A stretch of DNA of 38,752 nt from Bacillus thermotolerans. GTDB taxonomy: Bacteria > Bacillota > Bacilli > Bacillales > Domibacillaceae. Below, piece after piece: positions 16,550 to 23,574 of this stretch. Where the stretch lies: the NCBI RefSeq assembly GCF_000812025.2, contig NZ_JWJE02000038.1, positions 1 through 38,752 on the forward strand, written 5' to 3'. A program made the translations under genes and the position numbers. The notes under the pieces were generated by a model. The model saw only the letters and a program-made list of their open reading frames with translations. It ran no database searches and was not told the origin of the DNA. Positions within the stretch are counted from its first letter, which is position 1. The number at the start of each line of letters is the position of its first letter.

Positions 16550-16748
16550 GGGGTCCCGTCCCGAAAATGCGGATTTACAACGATAAGACTTTTGAGACAG
16601 GTCATATGAGACGCTGGAACCCCTTATTTGTCGCAAAATTGATTAAATCCCAATAGATTAGACCCTATTGATACAAGCCTTATAACCCTTGATATAACTA
16701 GGTTTGTATTCTTACCGTTGTAAATCCGCAAAATCCTGACGCTACCCC
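16550..16748. mobile_element. 199-bp Tn3-derived miniature inverted-repeat element
   Basis: Two 38-bp ends (16550-16587 and 16711-16748) match at 30 of 38 positions, both starting GGGGT and sharing TGCGGATTTACAACG. They resemble Tn1546-type Tn3-family ends as I recall them. Perfect 5-bp duplications AAATA flank it (16545-16549 and 16749-16753). There is no gene inside. This is the structure of a TIME, a Tn3-derived inverted-repeat miniature element moved by a transposase encoded elsewhere. The core holds a further inverted pair, ATACAAGCCT (16671) / AGGTTTGTAT (16700). Confidence 0.92.
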
Positions 16749-17038
16749 AAATAGCGAATTTCTTGCATCGTCGGTTCTTCGATATCTTCCACTCGAACAC
16801 CGCAGATTACACCTTTGATTAAAGTCCTTGAAGGATTCAATTGAGGAGCTTCCGAAAAGAAGGTCTCAAAATCTGTCTGCTTTTCCAATTGTGCTTCTAA
16901 CTCTTCCTGGCTATACCCTGTCAACCAACGAATGATTTCATTGACTTCTGTTTTCGTACGTCCTTTTTTCTCCGCTTTTGTAACATAATGAGGGTAGACG
17001 GCTGCGACACTCATTGTATAAATCTTATGTTTGGCCAT
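16749..17038 (-). pseudogene. DUF2200 gene, 5' part, cut by a miniature element
   Basis: From ATG 17038 (GGGAGGATG ribosome site just upstream) the frame encodes [19 protein letters not shown] and continues with the DUF2200 pattern ([44 protein letters not shown]). The miniature element adds a stop after IRYLG. The rest of the gene is at 16532-16549 and 9207-9259. DUF2200 proteins are small cytoplasmic proteins of unknown function, about 115 residues long. The truncated product would have 98 residues and lack the last helix. Confidence 0.9.
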
Positions 17039-17149
17039 GATACATCCTCCCTTAGTATAAACCCAGTATTCAACCGTGCAAAGCCAGTAACTAAGCTCAG
17101 AAAGGTACATATAAACGTAGATAAAAGTAAAAATCCAGGTAGCAATAAC

Positions 17150-17197
17150 ATGGATAATAACCTAGATAATACTAGAACCAAAAAGGATTTGTTATAA
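17150..17197 (+). other. Fragment resembling the start of a DUF3967-type gene
   Basis: ATG at 17150 opens 15 codons ([15 protein letters not shown]) reminiscent of the Asn/Asp-rich leader of the 8126 gene, and the DNA carries an AACCTAGATAA copy of the iteron-like motif. It is probably a decayed duplicate of that gene's 5' end. Confidence 0.3.
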
Positions 17198-17237
17198 AAT
17201 AAGCAACACCTTTCCCCTACCGCGCTTCGCTTGGTGG

Positions 17238-17282
17238 CCTCTTAAACAAACGCTGAAATTCTTTCAGCATTTGTTTAAGAGG
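17238..17282. repeat. Large near-perfect palindrome
   Basis: Arms CCTCTTAAACAAACGCTGAAA and their complement with one mismatch and a 3-nt centre. It has no T run, so it is unlikely to be a terminator. Its place between the DUF2200 gene and the rep region suits a single-strand or replication-related structure, or a protein-binding site. Confidence 0.75.
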
Positions 17283-17713
17283 AAAATAGATCGTAACTAT
17301 GTAAAACTGATTAATAACTTAGATAGTGGTTAAACAATCTTCAGAAAGCTAAATTTTGATTAAAACTCAAGCTCACAACAAGCGTTTAAAATCTATAGCA
17401 TAAGCTTCCTTGTTCATGACTTTTCTAATCAAAGAGCTTCTTTGACGAAATTTCTTACTCTCTACTTCTTTTCTTAATCCTCTTCCCTACACCTGTTAAA
17501 ATACAAGTTCTCTGAAGATCCCAGGCCATTATTAACCCACTATAATCCCTGCGCGCTACCGCTTGCACCGCTACCCGCTCCGGGGCTACGTCCCCCCATC
17601 ACTAAATTACCTCATCTGATTAATAACTCATTAGCTATTCTTCCTCATAAGAGATCTCAAATTCGCTAGAGAACTATATAACTCCAATCCCTAAAAAACA
17701 TCTTGAGCACTAG

Positions 17714-17765
17714 AAAGACTCTGTTTGAATTTTGCACTATGTAGCCAATTCAAACAGAGTCTTTT
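17714..17765. terminator. Bidirectional terminator
   Basis: Arms AAAGACTCTGTTTGAATT / AATTCAAACAGAGTCTTT with a 16-nt loop and flanking A and T tracts. It probably ends the rep transcript after the direct-repeat region. Confidence 0.85.
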
Positions 17766-17861
17766 TCAAAATCTTCATATAAGTATAGATGAAGCCTAAT
17801 AGAGTACCCAGTGCGCCTACACGTCAAATCCCCCGCTCCTCTCCTCCTACAACGAAGGAAA

Positions 17862-17903
17862 CAGGCTAACGCCCATAATATAAGCGCACGCACCGTGGGA
17901 CAC
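17862..17903. repeat. 42-bp direct repeat, copy 1 (rep-downstream)
   Basis: Begins CAGGCTAACGCCCATAATAT and ends TGGGACAC. It differs from copy 2 at only two positions. Copies start 155 bp apart. Confidence 0.9.
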
Positions 17904-18016
17904 TTTTTTTGGCTAGTTATCTCTACACTTAGGAGATCAAACAATCCAAACTCCATAAAAATAACTGACGTACCCGCAGCCTTTGTAATACTCGATTCTT
18001 CCTTTTCGAGGAGGGA

Positions 18017-18058
18017 CAGGCTAACGCCCATAATATAAGCGCACGGACCTTGGGACAC
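18017..18058. repeat. 42-bp direct repeat, copy 2 (rep-downstream)
   Basis: Begins CAGGCTAACGCCCATAATAT and ends TGGGACAC, immediately next to the rep stop codon (18059). Repeats of this length beside a plasmid initiator gene are candidates for Rep-binding origin sequences. Confidence 0.9.
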
Positions 18059-19348
18059 CTATAATTGTTTTCGTAACCGCTGCACGACAGACTTTGATAT
18101 ACCCGTAATGGAGGCTAGTTCCCTTATTGATAGATTAGGGTTTTTAGCTAGTTGTTCCTTAATTAAGGTAAGCTTATCTTCCTTTTTCGCCTTTTCCTGC
18201 TTTAGATAGTCCTCGCGAGATCGAATCCCTTGTTGGCGTCTTCTTTCTCTTTCGCTTTCTCTATGTCTTCTGCGCTTCTCATTACCGTCGATGATCGTCT
18301 TTAAGTGGTGCTGTTCTTCCTCAGTGATCTCGAGCCATTTAATGATCGTCGAGTTCTTTAAGTTATATCCCGCTCCTGGGTAGCCTTTTGCCTTGGCCTC
18401 TTCGTTCGCTTTGGCGTCACTCTTAGCCAGCCAGGCTTTCTCTGCACTTCTTGTGGCGCGTATAACTTCCTTCTCAGGGAGCGGCTCTTTGAATTCACTG
18501 TTAAACTCCAGCATCTGCGTTAACGAATCTCTCGCATCATCTGTAAGGCAGCAGCTCCAGTACCGGTAGAGGAAGCAAAACAGCTCTCTATGCCCTTTTA
18601 CATCGTAATTTCGCAGCTGTACGAGCTTCACTAAATCTAGCAATCTTGAATAATGCAAATTGCGTACGTTATGTAAATGAACGAGCTTGGATTTACGCCC
18701 TCGTTTTTTCGGCTGTTTTGGGGCAAGCTCCGGCAAATACTCCGATTGGAGATCCCGCAAAGCATATTGGTACTCATGCCGGTACTGCACCATTACTTCT
18801 TGGCCGTTTTTCGAGTTAATCGAACCAGCCATGCGAAAGACCCGTGTGGCATCCGTCGATTTCGTATCCGCTCCGACATACGCCAGCTGATCGCAAAAGT
18901 AATTCTGGACCGATTGCCATAAAGGAAGCGCTTTATAAGGCACCGGCTCTAACAGCCAGATGCAGACAAGTCCACGGCCGGAGAAGATAATGATATTCGG
19001 ATCCGGCAGCGATTCCTTAAAGACCTCGAGTTCCAGCTTGCCGACTACCCAATCAGGATCATAATTCAGCAAGTGACAATCAACGTCCACGTATAAGGCC
19101 CGTAATTGCCGCACATTCTCGATTCTCCGCTGGGGCTTATAAAAGGTATTCTGGCTGAAGTAAACGTCCTCTCCGAGCCAGCTAGACAGCTCAGACGCCA
19201 ATTGGTCCGGCTGGTAGTGATATTGTCTCCAAGCTCCCGACTTTTCTTTTTTCGCGAGGGTGATCCAGCCATTTGCATCTTTATGATGGAACAGCACATG
19301 ACCCTTTGCCCGGTCGATTGGTGTTTCTTCCAGTTTTAAATTTTCCAT
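18059..19348 (-). CDS. rep: Plasmid replication protein, primase-polymerase (AEP) type
   Basis: 429 residues. The central part carries the archaeo-eukaryotic primase signature: ALYVDVDCH (about residue 88), IIFSGRGL, and DATRVFRMAGSINSK (about 164-178). The second half is basic, with a glutamate/arginine-rich helix (about 330-385). It ends in a helix-turn-helix (LSIRELASITGISKSVVQRL) likely to bind DNA. This arrangement is found in initiator proteins of Bacillus theta plasmids. ATG 19348 is chosen because GGAGG lies 8-9 nt upstream; the frame is open to 19381. Inverted CTCAA repeats at 19382-19422 could be an operator. The 42-bp direct repeats downstream could be its origin. Confidence 0.82.
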   Translation of the reverse strand: MENLKLEETPIDRAKGHVLFHHKDANGWITLAKKEKSGAWRQYHYQPDQLASELSSWLGEDVYFSQNTFYKPQRRIENVRQLRALYVDVDCHLLNYDPDWVVGKLELEVFKESLPDPNIIIFSGRGLVCIWLLEPVPYKALPLWQSVQNYFCDQLAYVGADTKSTDATRVFRMAGSINSKNGQEVMVQYRHEYQYALRDLQSEYLPELAPKQPKKRGRKSKLVHLHNVRNLHYSRLLDLVKLVQLRNYDVKGHRELFCFLYRYWSCCLTDDARDSLTQMLEFNSEFKEPLPEKEVIRATRSAEKAWLAKSDAKANEEAKAKGYPGAGYNLKNSTIIKWLEITEEEQHHLKTIIDGNEKRRRHRESERERRRQQGIRSREDYLKQEKAKKEDKLTLIKEQLAKNPNLSIRELASITGISKSVVQRLRKQL

Positions 19349-19381
19349 AAAAAAATCCTCCACAAAATGAAGGACATTCAA

Positions 19382-19422
19382 CTCAACATATGATAAGATA
19401 AAGACAACTCAATAATGTTGAG
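19382..19422. promoter_or_regulatory. Inverted repeats in the rep promoter region
   Basis: CTCAACAT (19382-19389) and ATGTTGAG (19415-19422) are inverted copies 25 bp apart, with a second small palindrome CTCAA-TAATG-TTGAG (19408-19422). This probably marks a repressor or Rep autoregulation site upstream of rep. The -35/-10 boxes are not clear. Confidence 0.5.
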
Positions 19423-19450
19423 GGATGAACAATCCTTCAGGAATTTTCTC

Positions 19451-19490
19451 GAAAAACCCCTGAGCGGCCAAACTCATATAGGGGTTTTTC
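19451..19490 (-). terminator. Terminator of the small Cys-rich gene
   Basis: AAAAACCCCT and AGGGGTTTTT arms around a 20-nt loop, 43 bp past the stop of the 19533-19820 gene and ahead of rep on the same strand. Confidence 0.8.
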
Positions 19491-19532
19491 TTCGTTTCGT
19501 TCACATGCGGCGCCTTCCGGCAGCCGCTTTAT

Positions 19533-19820
19533 TTATTTGACTTTAAGCAGCGTATTTACTTTCTCTAGCGCTTTCAGAAGATGATCCTTGTCTTCCTCAC
19601 TTACATAGACGCTGGACGACAGTTGCGTATACTGATCCTTTAAAGCCAGCAATTTCTCATGCGACAGACTTTTATAATAAATGATCTCCGCCAATTCCTC
19701 GCAGCTTTTATCTTTGCATCCGCATGTGTGCCCGAGCCAGTAGCGTGATGTCTTGCATTCTATGTATCTGCCATCTTCCACTAAAGCGCAACAAATCTCG
19801 CATTTAGGCAATGCATTCAT
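19533..19820 (-). CDS. Small Cys-rich protein, unknown function
   Basis: 95 residues. The N-terminal half has paired cysteines (KCEICCALVEDG, ECKTS, HTCGCKDKSC), about eight in 40 residues, suggesting a structural zinc site. The C-terminal half is a charged helix (LKDQYTQLSSSV, DHLLKALEKV). A ribosome site (GGAAGGGATG) precedes the ATG. It lies upstream of rep on the same strand but has its own terminator. Small zinc proteins beside rep genes may regulate copy number; I have no evidence for that beyond position. Confidence 0.65.
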   Translation of the reverse strand: MNALPKCEICCALVEDGRYIECKTSRYWLGHTCGCKDKSCEELAEIIYYKSLSHEKLLALKDQYTQLSSSVYVSEEDKDHLLKALEKVNTLLKVK

Positions 19821-20456
19821 CCCTTCCTTTCACTTCACCGCCTCAATTATAAGGCTAATGAACATGATGGTTAGAAGAAAATGCTTGTCTTTCCTGCCTG
19901 TAAACTTGCATCTATTGTATCACAACTATCAGAATTGTCCTTAAAGAAAAAGGAAAAATTGTAAGGGGTTAAAGAGATAGGGCTGGCATGAAAGGGAGAA
20001 TAAATATTAAGCCTTATCCTTTAATATTTCGACGAAAAGTATGTTTTTCCTTCAATGGCCTCCTGTTTTTTAGCAGAATTTTGTGCTTTTCAGCTTAAGA
20101 ACAGTCTGTTGTCTTCAGTATTCCGCCTCTTCTCCTCTTACCTTATTAAAACAAAGGAAGCCCTCTGCCTGTTTTGGGGGGCGAGGCTGGTAAAAGAGAA
20201 GGGGCTTGCCCCAAAAAGCGACGGAACAATTTTTTTGAAATGAGACATTCTTACGGAAGTATGAGCGTTTTTTGGCGGTACAATGCTGGAAGTCAAGCCG
20301 ATCGGCAACATCCCGTTTTGGGTACGCTCGGCTTGGCCATAGAAAAGCTCCGCCAAAAATTTCTCAAAGCAAGCGAGGAGCCGTTGCTGTATTGTTACAC
20401 GAAGACTTTCAATCCGACTCTTGCTTTGAGGAAAGCGAGCTTGTATGAGTGATTCT
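19821..20456. other. Noncoding region
   Basis: About 640 bp with no supported gene. It contains a hairpin-forming AATATTAA / TTAATATT pair near 20005-20028 and a CAAGCCG / CGGCTTGG pair around 20293-20337. Open frames here lack ribosome sites and have unlikely composition. Confidence 0.4.
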
Positions 20457-20622
20457 ATGGATAGAGCGGTCAGCTTCAGAGCTCGTGCTGGAGCTTTAGC
20501 GGAAGCCGATTAGCGGAGAAGATGGCTGCGATTCTATTACACTGGACGGCTCTCTTTTTGAAACCGGACACCCATACAAAATAAAAGCACTCAGCGGTTC
20601 GATAGAACGGCTGAGTGCTTCA
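20457..20622. repeat. Duplicated structured noncoding unit, copy 1
   Basis: Starts ATAGAGCGG, contains the core GGAAGCCGATTAGCGGAG (20501 onward), and ends in a hairpin AAGCACTCAGC / GCTGAGTGCTT (20585-20620). Copy 2 repeats the same order about 198 bp later. Confidence 0.7.
20585..20622. terminator. Hairpin ending repeat unit copy 1
   Basis: AAGCACTCAGC / GCTGAGTGCTT arms with a TTCGATAGAA-containing loop. It is terminator-like but its T run is weak. The matching hairpin in copy 2 (about 20774-20803) has decayed. Confidence 0.5.
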
Positions 20623-20653
20623 TTCCTTCCTTGAGTGAGCTTGCAAATGCTTC

Positions 20654-20803
20654 TCCGAATAGAGCGGCTGGCTTCGCAGCGGGAGCTGGAACGGCAGTGG
20701 AAGCCGATTAGCGGAGAAGACGGACGCGGCTGCTGTGTGAGGCTTCTTCGAATTTGCTTGAGCAGATAATAAAAGGGATCAGCGATTCGTAGAATGGTTG
20801 ACC
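20654..20803. repeat. Duplicated structured noncoding unit, copy 2
   Basis: Starts AATAGAGCGG, repeats GGAAGCCGATTAGCGGAG (20699 onward), and ends ATAAAAGGGATCAGC...GTTGACCC, a degenerate version of the copy 1 hairpin. Identity is concentrated in the 22-bp core and the ends. Confidence 0.7.
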
Positions 20804-20812
20804 CATCACCAC

Positions 20813-21248
20813 TTAATGATTTTTAGATGTTAGAAATAAATATAAGTACTTCAAATTCCTTAGAGACACAAAAATAGAATGAAGTATGATGGTGCTCCAT
20901 CCGACAAAACCTATCCAAAACAAATTAAAATATAAGGGATCCCAGGTCATCTTATTATCCAAAAAGGAAGTAAGTATGATCAGTATGAAACCAATAAATA
21001 TTACAATCAGCTGAATTGCAATTGCCCAAGAAAAATAGGCCATAAGCATTTCAAAAAGTGTTTTATCGGGATACGCCTTACTCTTTGTTTTCCTTAAATA
21101 ATCTGTGATCTCTGATTGTGTAGAAGCTAATACCGTTATACTTGCAACATTAAATCCAGCTAAAATTGAAATAGCAGATATAACAGGGTTATTAATTTTT
21201 TCAATCGCTTCAAATACTCCGCTATTGGTCTCTAAACTCCAAAACAAG
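20813..21248 (-). pseudogene. 3' part of a split four-helix membrane protein gene
   Basis: From 21248 downward the frame encodes LFWSLETNSG followed by three hydrophobic stretches (ISAISILAGFNVASITVL, AIAIQLIVIFIGFILIIL, LFWIGFVGWSTIILHSIF) and a charged end. The open frame continues to 21301, but those 18 residues are antisense to a papain-like pseudogene and are not part of the protein. The proper 5' part (57 codons, with the first membrane helix) is at 29105-29273 and ends in the same LFWSLETNSG. Joining them in frame gives about 191 residues with four membrane segments. The function is unknown. Confidence 0.7.
21219..21248. repeat. 30-bp direct repeat, left copy
   Basis: Begins CCGCTATTGGTCTC and ends CAAAACAAG. 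It is identical to 29104-29133 in the same orientation. Both copies encode LFWSLETNSG on the minus strand. It marks the left edge of the block inserted in the membrane protein gene. Confidence 0.9.
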
Positions 21249-21265
21249 GTAACCGTATCATAAAA

Positions 21266-21722
21266 ATGGAAACAGGGGATTTGATTTTTGTAAAAAGACA
21301 TGACCCCATAAGCTTAGTTATACGTTTCTTAACAAAGTAACCTTATTCCCATGTTGCTTTAGCTATCAACTCGGAACAAATAATAGAAGCTGATATCTTA
21401 CAAAGGATACGAATAAAAAAGTTTAAGTTTACATCCTTCAAAATTATGAGAGTTGAACTAACAAATCAACAAAAAAAAGCTTGTAACATGTGCAAACACT
21501 TTTCTAAACAAGAAATATAACTATTCAGGTGCAATAAAGTGGCTCTTTAGAATACTTTTTGAGGGGAAAGAACACAGAACGTACCCACAAAGGTTATATT
21601 GTAGCGAGTTGGTAGATTTAATTTATTGTTGCATTGGTATAACGCTCATACCTGGTCGTTTACCAGGGGATATCCTTCCATCAGAGTTAATACAATCGCC
21701 GTTATTGAAAGAAGTAATTTGA
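21266..21722 (+). pseudogene. Papain-like (permuted NlpC/P60, YiiX-type) protein, broken
   Basis: ATG 21266 opens METGDLIFVKRHDPISLVI, the start pattern of YiiX/YaeF-like permuted papain-fold proteins. A TAA at 21338 falls where a residue is expected before PYSHVALAI, which holds the catalytic His. The frame then continues (SEQIIEADILQ, MRVELTNQQ) until about 21500, where one extra T in a T-run shifts it. In the new frame SGAIKWLFRILFEGKEH, LYCSELVDLIYCC (catalytic Cys) and IPGRLPGDILPSELIQS complete a protein of about 152 residues, ending with TGA at 21720-21722. These are hydrolases or amidases of the cell envelope or lipids. There is one nonsense and one frameshift, so it is inactive unless the sequence is wrong. 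Confidence 0.75.
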
Positions 21723-22024
21723 AAAATGTATGGCTGGATTCTATTCCACCTAAAGAAGAAAGTTAATGCAAAAAGAAAATAAGAGCCAAACAGATAGGGA
21801 AACTGTACGTTTTTGTGATGTGTGCTGGCTGGGGTACCAACTTTAGGGCTTGATCCCCAAATATGGTAGAGCTTTAAAATCTCTATAAAAGAAACTTTTC
21901 TCTGTCTTATATGATCAAATTTGTTTGATGCGGCAGTTACATGGTGCATCTTATTATACTGAAATTCCCTATTATGGACAGGATCCTCTTCTATCGAAAT
22001 TATTCGAGTGAAAATATTCAAAAC

Positions 22025-22056
22025 AAACGTAAACATCAACGTCAACGTTTACGTTT
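22025..22056. promoter_or_regulatory. Operator-like inverted repeat, left copy
   Basis: AAACGTAAAC and GTTTACGTTT arms with a 12-bp spacer. The right copy near cdaR (26235-26260) has identical arms but a 6-bp spacer. It is probably a duplicate left behind by rearrangement. Confidence 0.55.
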
Positions 22057-22063
22057 ACACTAA

Positions 22064-22190
22064 GGTGGGGGAATTCTTTTATCCCCTCTGGAACATTGAG
22101 TGTTACTCCAGTCAACCCAACTCCAAAAAGCTTTTTAGAACAATTTCTCTATGTACTTAGTAAACAAATAATGGCGGAATAATTGTTCAT
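22064..22190 (-). pseudogene. Decayed partial copy of the 26268-26677 gene
   Basis: The DNA resembles 26515-26655 (shared stretches include CCCTCTGGAACATTGA and TGGCGGAATAATTGTTCAT). On the minus strand it encodes EQLFRHYLFTKYIEKLF and then a stop where the other copy reads EQLFRHHLFKKYIEKWF. Only the N-terminal part is left before the operator-like repeat. Confidence 0.6.
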
Positions 22191-22198
22191 ATAAAACA

Positions 22199-22227
22199 TA
22201 AAGTCCTGCGACCAGCAGGACTTTTTA
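22199..22227. terminator. Terminator of the glc operon
   Basis: AAGTCCTGC / GCAGGACTT arms with a 5-nt loop, just beyond the glcF stop. The longer T run is on the plus strand; on the minus strand TTTA follows. Confidence 0.7.
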
Positions 22228-22230
22228 CAT

Positions 22231-23574
22231 TTAGACACCAACAGGCTGACGTGCGTATTCGTACGCTTCCAGTAGTAAATCGACAATATGAACCGCCCGA
22301 ATTGTGTCCGATAATCCTTCTCGTTCGATGCCGAGTTTCATTTGCAATAGACACCCGGGATTAGCGGTGACAATCGTTTTTGCGTGCGTTGTTTCCACCT
22401 GTTTCATTTTATAATCAAGAATCTGCATCGACATTTCTGATTCTACAATATTATAAATTCCGGCAGAGCCGCAGCAACGGTCGGCGTCTTTCATCTCTAC
22501 GTACTGAACACCATCAATCGTCTGGAGCAGCTGACGAGGCTCAAGAAAGGTTTTCTGGACATTTTTCAAATGGCAGGAATCCTGATAGGTGACAACCTGA
22601 TCGGGCAATTGTAAGGGATATTCATCGAACCCAAGCTCGACCAGTACGCTTGAGATATCTTTGATTCTTGCAGCGAACTCTTTTCCTCGCTCGGCCCAAT
22701 CCGGCTCATCTTGCAGGAGATGGTCATAGTCATGCAAAAACGCACCGCAGCCGCCGGCATTGGTAATGATACAGTCGGCGCCCGTGTCTTCAAAAGCAAT
22801 GATATTCCGCTTGGCAAGCGCTTTGGCCTGCTGCTTTTCCCCGCTATGTCCATGAAGAGCCCCACAGCAAGCCTGACTGTCAGGGATGACAATCTCGCAG
22901 CCGGCATGCTGAAGCAATTTCATCGTGGCATCATTCGTTGCCATGAACATCGAGTCCATGAGGCAGCCGGAAAAAAAGGCTACTTTTTTCTTTTGGGGGA
23001 CAAGGGAAGGCAAATGATCAGGACGATTTTTCAATTGTTTCAGCGAAGGTACTTCCGGCAGTACCTTTTCCATCGCCGCCAGGTTATCGGGAAGAATTTT
23101 CATTATCCCGGTACGGCGAGCCGCTTTTTGTAAACCACTTCGCTGGTAAAAGCCTAACAGACCTGTCATCGTCCGTATACGTCCCTGGTTCGGGAACAAC
23201 CCTTTGAAGGCGATATTACGGATGGCCTTTGTGGTCGCTGACAACTCGTGATTCTGGTAGATGATGTCCCGTGCCTGTTCAAGCAGGTGGCCATAATTGA
23301 CCCCCGATGGACATACCGGCTCACACGCCCGGCAGCCAAGACACATGTCAAGGGAGCGCTTTACGTCATCGTCCGGCTCAATATCCCCGTCGACGACCGC
23401 CTTCATTAAGGCAATTCTGCCGCGTGGAGAGTGGGCTTCGTCATAGCCGCTTTCAATATAGGTCGGACAGCTCGGAAGGCAAAATCCGCACCGCATGCAG
23501 TTCAGCAGTTCATCGTAATCCATCTTCTCCTGAAAATCTGTTTGGATCCGCTGTCTTTCTTGTTCGGTAATCAT
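22231..23574 (-). CDS. glcF: Glycolate oxidase iron-sulfur subunit GlcF
   Basis: 447 residues. Two 4Fe-4S motifs lie at the N-terminus (C26-MR-C-GF-C-LPS-CP and CLGCRACEPVCPSG, near 78-91). Two CCG domains follow with SQACCGALHGH and ADRCCGSAGIYN. This is the electron-transfer subunit of D-glycolate/D-lactate oxidase (B. subtilis YsfD). It carries electrons from the GlcD flavin towards the membrane quinone pool. Its ATG overlaps the end of glcD by 4 nt, so translation is coupled. No separate glcE is present; Bacillus systems commonly have only GlcD and GlcF. Confidence 0.92.
   Translation of the reverse strand: MITEQERQRIQTDFQEKMDYDELLNCMRCGFCLPSCPTYIESGYDEAHSPRGRIALMKAVVDGDIEPDDDVKRSLDMCLGCRACEPVCPSGVNYGHLLEQARDIIYQNHELSATTKAIRNIAFKGLFPNQGRIRTMTGLLGFYQRSGLQKAARRTGIMKILPDNLAAMEKVLPEVPSLKQLKNRPDHLPSLVPQKKKVAFFSGCLMDSMFMATNDATMKLLQHAGCEIVIPDSQACCGALHGHSGEKQQAKALAKRNIIAFEDTGADCIITNAGGCGAFLHDYDHLLQDEPDWAERGKEFAARIKDISSVLVELGFDEYPLQLPDQVVTYQDSCHLKNVQKTFLEPRQLLQTIDGVQYVEMKDADRCCGSAGIYNIVESEMSMQILDYKMKQVETTHAKTIVTANPGCLLQMKLGIEREGLSDTIRAVHIVDLLLEAYEYARQPVGV

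Larger units (their letters stand above)
17198..17861. other. Noncoding region downstream of rep
   Basis: About 660 bp without a supported gene. It contains a 45-bp palindrome (17238-17282), a GC-rich patch around 17550-17600 and a bidirectional terminator (17714-17765). With the 42-bp direct repeats that follow it could contain a replication origin. Confidence 0.4.

Noticed and set aside
17750-18058. 102-codon minus-strand open frame downstream of rep
   Set aside because: It consists largely of the two 42-bp repeats and a terminator, has no ribosome site and an unlikely composition.
20055-20452. Overlapping small open frames upstream of the duplicated unit
   Set aside because: No ribosome sites, mutually overlapping in several frames, and unlikely amino-acid composition.
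21249-21301. First 18 codons of the membrane protein open frame
   Set aside because: They are antisense to the start of the papain-like pseudogene and lack a membrane helix; the real 5' part is at 29105-29273.
21623-22045. 140-codon minus-strand open frame
   Set aside because: It is antisense to the papain-like pseudogene, which has recognisable motifs on the plus strand, and its start lies in a repeated operator-like palindrome.
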